DNA of 31,486 nucleotides from UBA1205 sp045534635 (lineage in GTDB: Bacteria; Bacteroidota; Bacteroidia; Bacteroidales; WCHB1-69), in assembly GCA_045534635.1 (NCBI GenBank), contig JAZSKB010000012.1, positions 1 through 31,486 of the forward strand, given 5' to 3'. Made by a program: the position numbers and the translations under genes. The notes under the pieces are model-generated. The model saw only the letters and a program-made list of their open reading frames with translations. It ran no database searches and was not told the origin of the DNA. Of the stretch, positions 25,002 through 31,308 are shown in pieces (position 1 is the stretch's first letter; each line of letters opens with the position of its first letter).

Positions 25002-25694
25002 ATGTTTAATCTATTCAACGACCTTGCTAATCTTCTTTTTCCTGCCAATTGTTCTGGCTGTGGACAACCGCTTATTATATCTGAACATCAACTTTGTTTG
25101 CATTGTATTGACAAATTACCTCGCACCAATTTTCATCATATTTCAAACAATATTGTAGAAAATTCTCTAAAAGGAAGAATCCATTTTGAAAAAGCATCTG
25201 CTTTTTGTTATTTTAGAAAAGATGGCATTATGCAACATTTAATTCATCAACTTAAATACAAAAACAATTTTGAAATTGGCATTTTTTTAGGAGAACTAAT
25301 GGGAAAAGATTTAATAAATTGCTCACATTTTGCAAATATTGACATTATTATTCCTATTCCGATACACCCAAAAAAGAAAAGGAAACGAGGGTACAATCAA
25401 AGCGAACAAATTGGTATCGGATTGGCAAAAACGATGAATAAACCTCTTGATACTTCTACTTTAATTCGGAATATTCACACTGATACGCAAACAAAAAAAA
25501 GTCGTTATGCTCGCTGGCAAAATGTCGCTGATATTTTTGCTATTACAAATTCCAACAATATAAAAAATAAACATATTTTACTGATTGATGATGTTATCAC
25601 AACGGGGTCTACTTTAGAATCGGCTGCCAATACTTTATTGAAAATTGAAGGTGTTAAAATTTCTATTGCTTGTATCGCTTGTGCTATTCATTGA
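25002..25694 (+). CDS. ComF family phosphoribosyltransferase-like protein
   Basis: A 230-aa ComFC-type protein. An N-terminal zinc ribbon (C17/C20 and C32/C35) is followed by a type I phosphoribosyltransferase domain with PIPIHPKKKRKRGYNQSE in the middle and the PRPP loop DDVITTGST at 196-204. In competent bacteria ComFC helps DNA uptake; the family is also widespread in species not known to be competent. Last gene of the plus-strand run. Its stop is one base from the stop of the convergent phosphopantetheinyl transferase gene, leaving no room for a terminator between them. Confidence 0.93.
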   Translation: MFNLFNDLANLLFPANCSGCGQPLIISEHQLCLHCIDKLPRTNFHHISNNIVENSLKGRIHFEKASAFCYFRKDGIMQHLIHQLKYKNNFEIGIFLGELMGKDLINCSHFANIDIIIPIPIHPKKKRKRGYNQSEQIGIGLAKTMNKPLDTSTLIRNIHTDTQTKKSRYARWQNVADIFAITNSNNIKNKHILLIDDVITTGSTLESAANTLLKIEGVKISIACIACAIH

Positions 25695-25695
25695 T

Positions 25696-26310
25696 TTACA
25701 GAGCAATAACTAACATATAATTGTTGTAATCACAAAAAGAAAGCGTTATCATTTTTTTGCTATCTACCGTTTGGACCTCGGCTTGGGCTGTTTGTTGATT
25801 AAAATCTATATTTGTTACTGTAATTTCTGTTAAATAATTCTTTATGGGATAGTCCATTTTTTTATAAATTGCTTCTTTAATGCCCCATATTATATGCAAT
25901 ATGCGATAATCTTGCATATCCCATTTTTGTTGTTCTTTTTCGTTGGCTATTTTTGTTTTTAAATTCAATATGCGGGAACTTTGTTTTTCTATATCTATAC
26001 CTATAGCATGATTTGACAAGGCAACTGCTACATAATCAAAACTATGGCTTATTGATATATTTTTTTGAGGGTGACGCAATATAGGCTTGCCATTCGGTTG
26101 ATAATCTATGATAAAATCTTCTTGAAGAACATTTTTTAACAAAAGACGATACGACAACCATTGCAAACGATGACGGTTATTGTGATATTTTTCAAGTGTA
26201 AGTTTTTCATTTTCTGATAGTTGATACAATTGCAACAACAAATCTTCATTTTGAACAACCTCACTTATATATATTTGTGTTTCTCCTATACTTATCGTTG
26301 TATATTCCAT
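25696..26310 (-). CDS. 4'-phosphopantetheinyl transferase superfamily protein
   Basis: A 204-aa Sfp/AcpT-like enzyme that transfers phosphopantetheine from CoA to a carrier-protein serine. The magnesium/CoA motif GIDIE is at 104-108, and the second motif is W142-GIK-E-AIYK with K145, E146 and K150. An upstream HRLQWLSYRLLLKN and SISHSFDYVAVAL match the N-terminal half. The ATG at 26310 was preferred over an in-frame TTG at 26325, which lies inside a -7 promoter element. This gives an almost leaderless mRNA. Whether it serves fatty-acid synthesis or a secondary pathway cannot be told. Confidence 0.88.
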   Translation of the reverse strand: MEYTTISIGETQIYISEVVQNEDLLLQLYQLSENEKLTLEKYHNNRHRLQWLSYRLLLKNVLQEDFIIDYQPNGKPILRHPQKNISISHSFDYVAVALSNHAIGIDIEKQSSRILNLKTKIANEKEQQKWDMQDYRILHIIWGIKEAIYKKMDYPIKNYLTEITVTNIDFNQQTAQAEVQTVDSKKMITLSFCDYNNYMLVIAL

Positions 26311-26314
26311 AAGA

Positions 26315-26322
26315 CAAAAGTA
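26315..26322 (-). promoter_or_regulatory. -7 promoter element of the phosphopantetheinyl transferase gene
   Basis: TACTTTTG on the minus strand ends 4 bp before the ATG at 26310. If used, transcription would start at or next to the start codon. No -33 TTG at the right distance. Confidence 0.4.
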
Positions 26323-26602
26323 CAATATTTTTATGATTTTATCTTTACTTTTGTTATTTTTTTATTTTTCATTCCATTTTCATTCCAAAATGATGCAAAT
26401 TTTATACTAAAAAAATGGATTTTTGGGCTTTTTACACAAAAAACACAAAACGTAACTTATTGATTTACAGACAAAAAAAAAAAAAAAAACGTTAAAAATG
26501 ATTTTTATTAAAAAAATTTTTTATAACTTTGTCTCGGAATTTAATAATACTTTTTATGAAAAGTTTGATTATTACAATTGGCAAAAACAAATTCATAGTA
26601 TA

Positions 26603-26641
26603 TGCTCCATCTATAGCGTGCCTTGGTCGATAGATGGAGCA
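26603..26641. repeat. Perfect 12-bp hairpin with 15-nt loop
   Basis: TGCTCCATCTAT (26603-26614) pairs perfectly with ATAGATGGAGCA (26630-26641). No T-tract follows on the plus strand, so it is not a plus-strand terminator. The loop carries GTGCCT, which is also complementary to AGGCAC at 26713-26718 of the neighbouring hairpin. Confidence 0.75.
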
Positions 26642-26779
26642 AAAAAGCAATGTGCCTCGCAGGAGAACGTTACTAATTTAATTTTCAACCAAAATAACGT
26701 TTCTCCCTCCACAGGCACATAAAGTTAGACTATTTTTAGTTTAATTAGACTATCCTTAACTTGCAGATAGCACCAACCG
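26642..26779 (-). ncRNA. Candidate small RNA of about 140 nt, divergent from the peptide gene
   Basis: A well-formed minus-strand promoter (26785-26816) predicts a start near 26779. The transcript would run into a compound hairpin: outer arms 26713-26720 and 26650-26657 (AGGCACAT/ATGTGCCT, 8 bp) and an inner stem 26695-26706 with 26662-26672 (11 pairs, one bulge). TGC and six T (26646-26641 read on the minus strand) follow, the shape of an intrinsic terminator. The RNA has no open frame of note. Its 5' part contains a short hairpin (CTATC/GATAG) and two ATAGTCT copies. It matches no RNA family I know. It could instead be a leader or a remnant of a mobile element. Confidence 0.45.
26725..26753. 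repeat. TTAGACTAT direct repeat with 20-bp period
   Basis: TTAGACTAT at 26725-26733 and again at 26745-26753, start to start exactly 20 bp (about two helical turns). A shorter copy, AGACTAT, is at 26863-26869 in the predicted peptide mRNA leader. The phased pair resembles sites for LytTR-type regulators in layout (AAGTTAGA is a near match to one half-site), but this is inference. Confidence 0.5.
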
Positions 26780-26784
26780 AACTG

Positions 26785-26816
26785 CAAAGATAACACTTTT
26801 TTTGCTTTCGGAGCAA
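26785..26816 (-). promoter_or_regulatory. Bacteroidota-type promoter of the candidate small RNA
   Basis: Minus strand: TTG at 26816-26814, 21-bp spacer, TATCTTTG at 26792-26785. One of the few full-consensus promoters in the window, and it points away from the peptide gene. Confidence 0.6.
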
Positions 26817-26901
26817 GAAAAATAACAAATTTGTTTTACCATACCTTTTTGCGTGGAAAAAAAGACTATGGGAAACGGTAAAATTAAAAAATTAAATAAC
26901 A

Positions 26902-27174
26902 ATGAATACAAAAAAGTTAAACTTAACATGTATTGAAAACGGAAAAAACATTAGTTTTTCCACTTTATCTCAAAATGAAATGAACCAAATAGCAGGTGGA
27001 CAAGAAAAATGCGAATGCAGAAATTGGCTTCGCGGTTGCTGTTATACCGCAACAAGTAATATGACAGGAGATAAAACAACAACAGTAAATCCAACTACTT
27101 GTGGACAAAAAAAAGACAAAATGGTTGAATCTGCTGCAATGACCTCTGCTGTTGATTACGTATTTGGTTTTTAA
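26902..27174 (+). CDS. Double-glycine-leader, cysteine-rich peptide precursor
   Basis: A 90-aa precursor. Residues 1-33 form a leader ending LSQNEMNQIAGG, the pattern (LS..EM..I.GG) of the Bacteroidetes natural-product precursor family (TIGR04149-like). Leaders of this type are cut after GG by C39-type transporter peptidases. The 57-residue core begins QEKCECRNWLRGCC and carries C37, C39, C46, C47 and C67, a polar Thr-rich middle, and a hydrophobic end (SAVDYVFGF). Disulfides or other modification are plausible. It has its own terminator and is followed by two exported protease genes. No ABC exporter or modifying enzyme is in the window. Upstream TACCTTTTTG at 26842 is only a poor -7 match. 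Activity (bacteriocin, signal, toxin) is unknown. Confidence 0.75.
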   Translation: MNTKKLNLTCIENGKNISFSTLSQNEMNQIAGGQEKCECRNWLRGCCYTATSNMTGDKTTTVNPTTCGQKKDKMVESAAMTSAVDYVFGF

Positions 27175-27186
27175 AAAACATTTTAT

Positions 27187-27219
27187 TGGATATGCCTTAA
27201 ATGGCATATCCATTTTTTA
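27187..27219 (+). terminator. Intrinsic terminator after the peptide gene
   Basis: TGGATATGCC (27187-27196) pairs perfectly with GGCATATCCA (27203-27212), followed by a T-run. It lies between the peptide and protease genes, so the proteases are either read through at a lower level or have their own promoter. Confidence 0.88.
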
Positions 27220-27241
27220 TTAATTATCTAAATTATTTGTT

Positions 27242-28678
27242 ATGAAATTTAAAATTGTACTTATCATTTTTATTTTTATTTTTATTCCAAATATCTTTGC
27301 TCAATCTAAAGAAAAACTTTCTCCGTATGTAAAAGACTTTCTTTATGTTTGTGAAAAATTGGAATCTGTTCATCCTAACATCTATGAAAATATGTCTATT
27401 GCAGAATATGCACAATGGAGAACTGCCTGCAAAAAAGAAGCAGAATTGGTTAAAAATAATATGGAAATGCAATTATTAATAGCAAAATTTTTGGCTAAAT
27501 TTAAAGATTCTCATACCCAAGTATCCATTGGAGATAACCGACATTTTCCTCTTTGGATACATTTTTTTAATGGTAAATATTATATTGTTGGAGCAGAAGA
27601 TATTGATAGTATTGGCTATGCTATTGTATCCATTAATAATGTTCCAATAGAACAAGTTGTAGAAAAACTTGGGCAATATATAAGTGCTGAAAATGACGAC
27701 TGCAGAAAGTTTTACTTAAATACAAGATTACATTCTCCAAATTTTTTATCAATAATTAATAACGGAATAATTCCTGATAGTATTTCTTTTACTATGGACA
27801 ATGGAAAAACTATCCATTTGAAAGCGACAAAAAAATCTTCAGTTTCATTAGATTCCGCTTACATTGACATTTATACAAGAAATCGTGACAATTTTTCTCA
27901 TCAAATAGATACTGCAAAAAACACCTGCTTCTTTTATTTTAATTCTATGATAGATAGAGCATTTATGTGCAAAAAACGAAAATTGTTATCTCATAAAAAA
28001 TATGCAAATATTCCTTTATTCTCCGAATTTCTTTCCAATATGTTTCAAGATATAAAAAAACATAACATACAAAATCTAATTGTTGATTTGAGATACAATT
28101 ATGGAGGCGATAGCAGGTTAGGCGACCAACTATTGTATTTTATTGCTAATAAAGATGAGGTAAGCAAGTTAACAATGTCTGTTCCCGCCAGAATTTCTAA
28201 AGATTATAAAAAGCAACGAGATGATATAAAAAAAGATATTATTGAAGGAAATACCTTTTTTGAAGAATGGGAAGAAACAAATGATTTTTGGTATGAAGAC
28301 TTTGAGAATCCTAAAAGTGCGTGGTATATAAAAGATACTTCCTTACATTTCTACGGTAACACATACTTCTTAACAAGCCAAAGCACTTATAGTGCTGGGT
28401 CAGACTTGGCATGGTTTGCTGCTTGTTTAGGTTTTCCTCTATATGGTGAAGTAACAGCTCAAACTATCAATACTTTTGGAGATATTTTGGAATTTAGTAC
28501 ACCCTACTCTAAAATATATTTTTACATAAGTTGTAAATATTTTTATGATAAAAATGCAACACCAGACAATAGAGTACACCCTACGATAGAAATCCCTTAC
28601 GATTATAAAGATATACGATGTGGTCAAGATAAACCTATGGAAAAAGTATTAGAAATTATTAAAAATAACAATAAATAA
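27242..28678 (+). CDS. Exported S41-type serine protease
   Basis: A 478-aa protein with a clear signal peptide (cleavage after A20, IFA|QS), so periplasmic or surface-exposed. The N-terminal helical domain has SVHPNIY near 42-48 and FKDSHTQV with H91, both typical of Bacteroidota tail-specific-protease-like S41 proteins. The protease core shows DLRYNYGG at 282-289 and the nucleophile region STYSAGSDLA with S384. A PDZ domain is not obvious. It is 67 bp after the peptide gene, behind a terminator, and 7 bp before the M1-like protease gene, with which it forms an operon. Possible jobs are maturation or destruction of the neighbouring peptide, or immunity; these are inferences. Confidence 0.85.
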   Translation: MKFKIVLIIFIFIFIPNIFAQSKEKLSPYVKDFLYVCEKLESVHPNIYENMSIAEYAQWRTACKKEAELVKNNMEMQLLIAKFLAKFKDSHTQVSIGDNRHFPLWIHFFNGKYYIVGAEDIDSIGYAIVSINNVPIEQVVEKLGQYISAENDDCRKFYLNTRLHSPNFLSIINNGIIPDSISFTMDNGKTIHLKATKKSSVSLDSAYIDIYTRNRDNFSHQIDTAKNTCFFYFNSMIDRAFMCKKRKLLSHKKYANIPLFSEFLSNMFQDIKKHNIQNLIVDLRYNYGGDSRLGDQLLYFIANKDEVSKLTMSVPARISKDYKKQRDDIKKDIIEGNTFFEEWEETNDFWYEDFENPKSAWYIKDTSLHFYGNTYFLTSQSTYSAGSDLAWFAACLGFPLYGEVTAQTINTFGDILEFSTPYSKIYFYISCKYFYDKNATPDNRVHPTIEIPYDYKDIRCGQDKPMEKVLEIIKNNNK

Positions 28679-28685
28679 GGAAGTT

Positions 28686-30059
28686 ATGAAAAAGTTATGT
28701 TTTATTTTATGTTTTTTCTGTTTCTGGCAAACACAAGCACAATCTATAGAAACAGAATTCTGGGGAACTTTAAAAGAAACAGATTCCGCCTCTTTGTTTG
28801 AAGCAAAACAAATATTTCATGTAAAAAAATGGAAAAGTAAAGAATTAGAGTTGGAAATAAAAAATGCTCCTTTTTTTTATAGTATCGTCTCTCCATTTTT
28901 CTTTTCAAACATGCAAGTTTTCATAAAAAAATCATCGGATAACGATTGGATAAAATTTGATAATTTTTCATTTAACGGAATTTCTTTAAAATGTAACACT
29001 CCTCACAAAGATTTTTCCATAAAAATTGAATACGAACATCGCAATTTATTCGCATTCTTTCACATGGAGGCAACCATTTATATGCGATTTTTTCTTGCCC
29101 AATGGGGTACTGCATTTTTCACTTACCCAGATATGAAATTTTCAAAAATACATCTTCAATCGTCTTTAACATACGATATTTTTTCCAATCTTCCTTATGT
29201 TTTAGATAGCATTGATTCGTTTCAACATTTTTCTCTTTTGCAAATTCCTACTACAGAACAAACAGATGTTTCTTTTGGGTTTGTAAACAAGCGTTTTTAT
29301 CAAAAAGAAAAAATTTTAAATGACAATTTTTCTATAGAAGTCTGGAAAAGAGATAGTTTAGCACTTTCCGAAGACTCTTCCGCTTACCTTGCTTTTCCTT
29401 GGGTAACTCCAAAAGCAAAAGATTTAACATCAATAGAAAAAATCATCACGACATATAAGCATTTTTTCAAAAATGATAACTTTCTATCCTTTAAAATTAT
29501 TGATTTAGAATTCAAAACAGACTCTGTTACTATGGGAACTTCTCTAAATAGTTACGATAGTAATATTTGTACTATTCTTATTGATATTGATTGTTGGAAC
29601 GATGGTACAATTGAACACGAAATTATTCACAATTTTATGCGTGTTGTTCCTCCAAAGAAAGATAGTGCTTATTTTTTCTTCTCTGAATCCATTCCAGAAT
29701 ACTTATCTATTGCCCTTTTGCATTCCGATTCTGCTGAAGATAGGATTTTTCAAAAAAAAATTGAAACATTAGAAAAAAAGATTTTCAACGACAAATCTAT
29801 ATTTCAAACCATTAACAATAAAATAGATGAACAAGCAGAATATATCATCATATATCAAAAAATACCATATCTCTTGTATCTTTTTTCAAAAGAAGTCGGA
29901 AAAGATAAATTTTTAAATGCCTTTCAACAGTTTTATTTTCAAGTAAATAAAACTAATCATATCAATATTGAGTTAATGGAAAAAATATTTAAAGAATCTG
30001 GCATTTCAGATAGTCAATGGAAACAATTTATGCACAATATTTCTTCAACTTTAAAATAA
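28686..30059 (+). CDS. Exported M1-like gluzincin metalloprotease
   Basis: A 457-aa protein with a signal peptide (cleavage after A18, TQA|QS). I do not recognise the family from the first 250 residues, which look like a beta-rich domain. The C-terminal half has TIEHEIIHNF with H311, E312 and H315 and a third ligand E334 in FSESIPEYL, the exact HExxH-x18-E spacing of M1 aminopeptidases. The usual GxMEN exopeptidase motif was not found, so substrate handling may differ from classical M1. It starts 7 bp after the S41 gene, hence co-transcribed. It ends in a helical region as in M1-like proteins. Confidence 0.75.
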   Translation: MKKLCFILCFFCFWQTQAQSIETEFWGTLKETDSASLFEAKQIFHVKKWKSKELELEIKNAPFFYSIVSPFFFSNMQVFIKKSSDNDWIKFDNFSFNGISLKCNTPHKDFSIKIEYEHRNLFAFFHMEATIYMRFFLAQWGTAFFTYPDMKFSKIHLQSSLTYDIFSNLPYVLDSIDSFQHFSLLQIPTTEQTDVSFGFVNKRFYQKEKILNDNFSIEVWKRDSLALSEDSSAYLAFPWVTPKAKDLTSIEKIITTYKHFFKNDNFLSFKIIDLEFKTDSVTMGTSLNSYDSNICTILIDIDCWNDGTIEHEIIHNFMRVVPPKKDSAYFFFSESIPEYLSIALLHSDSAEDRIFQKKIETLEKKIFNDKSIFQTINNKIDEQAEYIIIYQKIPYLLYLFSKEVGKDKFLNAFQQFYFQVNKTNHINIELMEKIFKESGISDSQWKQFMHNISSTLK

Positions 30060-30122
30060 TCTTTTTGCAAAGATAGCATTTTTTATAACTTTTTAAGTTA
30101 AAATTATTATCTATTTTTTTCG

Positions 30123-30130
30123 TATATTTG
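30123..30130 (+). promoter_or_regulatory. -7 promoter element of the EEP-family gene
   Basis: TATATTTG (followed by C), 18 bp before the ATG at 30149. The TTG within it (30128) is in frame with the gene but is better read as promoter. No -33 TTG seen. Confidence 0.5.
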
Positions 30131-30148
30131 CAACAAAATTTTCAAACT

Positions 30149-31201
30149 ATGATATTATTGAAATACAAAAAATGGATAATGCTATTCGCATTGTATTGCT
30201 TGATAAAAACAAGTTTTTGTCAAGAGAACAATTATTCTCGGAACAATCGTTCTTTGAGAATATGCTTTTACAATTTGGAAAATCTCTTCGACTATAAAAA
30301 TGACCCTCTTAAAAATGATGACATTTTTACTCCTGATGGAGAAAATCATTGGACAAAATTTCGTTATGAACAAAAAATCAACCATATTGCAAAAGTTATT
30401 ATCGCTTTAGGTGAATGGGAATTGCCTGATATTGTTGGCGTTTGTGAAATAGAAAACGATACTGTTATCAAAGATTTACTTTACAATTCTCCACTTCAAA
30501 AACAAAAATACCAATACATTCATTATGAATCACCAGACAGAAGAGGTATTGATGTTGCTTTGCTTTATCGTTCAGATAAATTCAAAGTTGTTTTTTCCCA
30601 AGCAATACCCTTTGTTTTTCCTAAAGATAGCAATTTTAAAACAAGGGATATTTTATATGTAAAAGGAATTGTTCCTCATTGTCAAGATACGTTACATTTA
30701 TTTGTAAATCATTGGCCATCAAGGTATGGAGGTTATGCACAAACTATTGATTTTCGCAATTATGCTGCTATAATTTTACGTAATTATATAGATTCTATTT
30801 TAACAATTTCGCCAACGGCTAAAATACTTTGTATGGGCGATTTCAACGATTATCCTTACAACGAAAGTATTATAAAATATCTCAATGCCGTTGCTCCTGA
30901 AAACTTGCAAAACAATAGTTTAGTCCACGCGATGTATCCTTATTTCAAACAAAATAATATCGGAACTCATAAATACCAATCCGATTGGGGAATTTTAGAC
31001 CAATTTATGCACACTCAAAATTTTTACAATTCCTCATCAGGATTTTGCATAAAAGGAACAGGAAAAATATTGATTTCTAATTTTTTACTTATCCCTGACG
31101 AACAAAATATGGGTAATAAACCTTTCCGTACTTACGACGGTATGAAATATTCTGGCGGTTTCTCTGACCACCTTCCTATATACATTGATATAAATTATTG
31201 A
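30149..31201 (+). CDS. Exported endonuclease/exonuclease/phosphatase (EEP) family protein
   Basis: A 350-aa protein of the DNase I-like EEP superfamily, with an N-terminal signal peptide (hydrophobic MLFALYCLIKTSFC, probable cleavage before QEN) and so located outside the cytoplasm. Motifs in order: FYNLENLFD, VGVCEIEN (metal-binding Glu), DRRGIDVALLY, VNHWPSRYGG (catalytic His), MGDFND (Asp/Asn pair) and FSDHLPIYID (Asp-His). Activity could be nuclease or lipid/phosphate ester hydrolase. The ATG at 30149 is preferred over an in-frame TTG in the -7 box. It is separated from the protease pair by its own promoter, so it need not belong to that operon. Confidence 0.9.
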   Translation: MILLKYKKWIMLFALYCLIKTSFCQENNYSRNNRSLRICFYNLENLFDYKNDPLKNDDIFTPDGENHWTKFRYEQKINHIAKVIIALGEWELPDIVGVCEIENDTVIKDLLYNSPLQKQKYQYIHYESPDRRGIDVALLYRSDKFKVVFSQAIPFVFPKDSNFKTRDILYVKGIVPHCQDTLHLFVNHWPSRYGGYAQTIDFRNYAAIILRNYIDSILTISPTAKILCMGDFNDYPYNESIIKYLNAVAPENLQNNSLVHAMYPYFKQNNIGTHKYQSDWGILDQFMHTQNFYNSSSGFCIKGTGKILISNFLLIPDEQNMGNKPFRTYDGMKYSGGFSDHLPIYIDINY

Positions 31202-31280
31202 TATATATATAAATTCTATTTTATAAAAAAACATAACCTCTTCGTTCTAACGAATTTATATTCTGACAAAACAAAAAAAA

Positions 31281-31302
31281 CTCGCCGCCACAAGCGGCGG
31301 GA
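31281..31302. terminator. GC-rich intrinsic terminator between convergent genes
   Basis: GCCGC and GCGGC arms around CACAA, with CTC/GAG outside. A minus-strand T-run (complement of the A-run at 31272-31280) follows the stem. It lies just past the minus-strand gene's stop. The plus-strand side lacks a strong T-tract, so it mainly serves the minus-strand gene. Confidence 0.8.
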
Positions 31303-31308
31303 GAAAAA

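Larger units (their letters stand above)
26311..26901. other. 591-bp gene-poor region upstream of the GG-leader peptide
   Basis: No convincing protein gene; a 74-codon open frame at 26498-26722 runs straight through hairpin sequences and looks accidental. The region holds a 17-A tract (26473-26489), a perfect 12-bp hairpin (26603-26641), a compound hairpin (26650-26720), a TTAGACTAT direct repeat (26725-26753), and a minus-strand promoter (26785-26816). It therefore probably encodes a small RNA and the control region of the peptide gene. Confidence 0.6.

Noticed and set aside
25690..26471. Direct repeat ATTGATTTACAGA flanking the phosphopantetheinyl transferase gene, as possible att sites
   Set aside because: One copy overlaps the comF stop region. 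A few 13-base matches are expected by chance in 31 kb of AT-rich DNA, and no integrase is present.
26473..26489. 17-A homopolymer as a functional element
   Set aside because: Possibly a phase-variable tract, but it lies in non-coding DNA with no promoter across it; it could also be an assembly or sequencing artefact in length.
26603..26720. Retron msr-msd or DGR template
   Set aside because: The hairpins are reminiscent, but there is no reverse transcriptase gene anywhere in the window.
26498..26722. 74-codon open frame upstream of the peptide gene
   Set aside because: It runs through both strong hairpins and has no recognisable protein features. The inverted repeats explain the sequence better than coding does.
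30068..30075. Minus-strand -7 element after the M1-like gene
   Set aside because: No -33 partner, and it would transcribe antisense into the protease gene without a sensible product.
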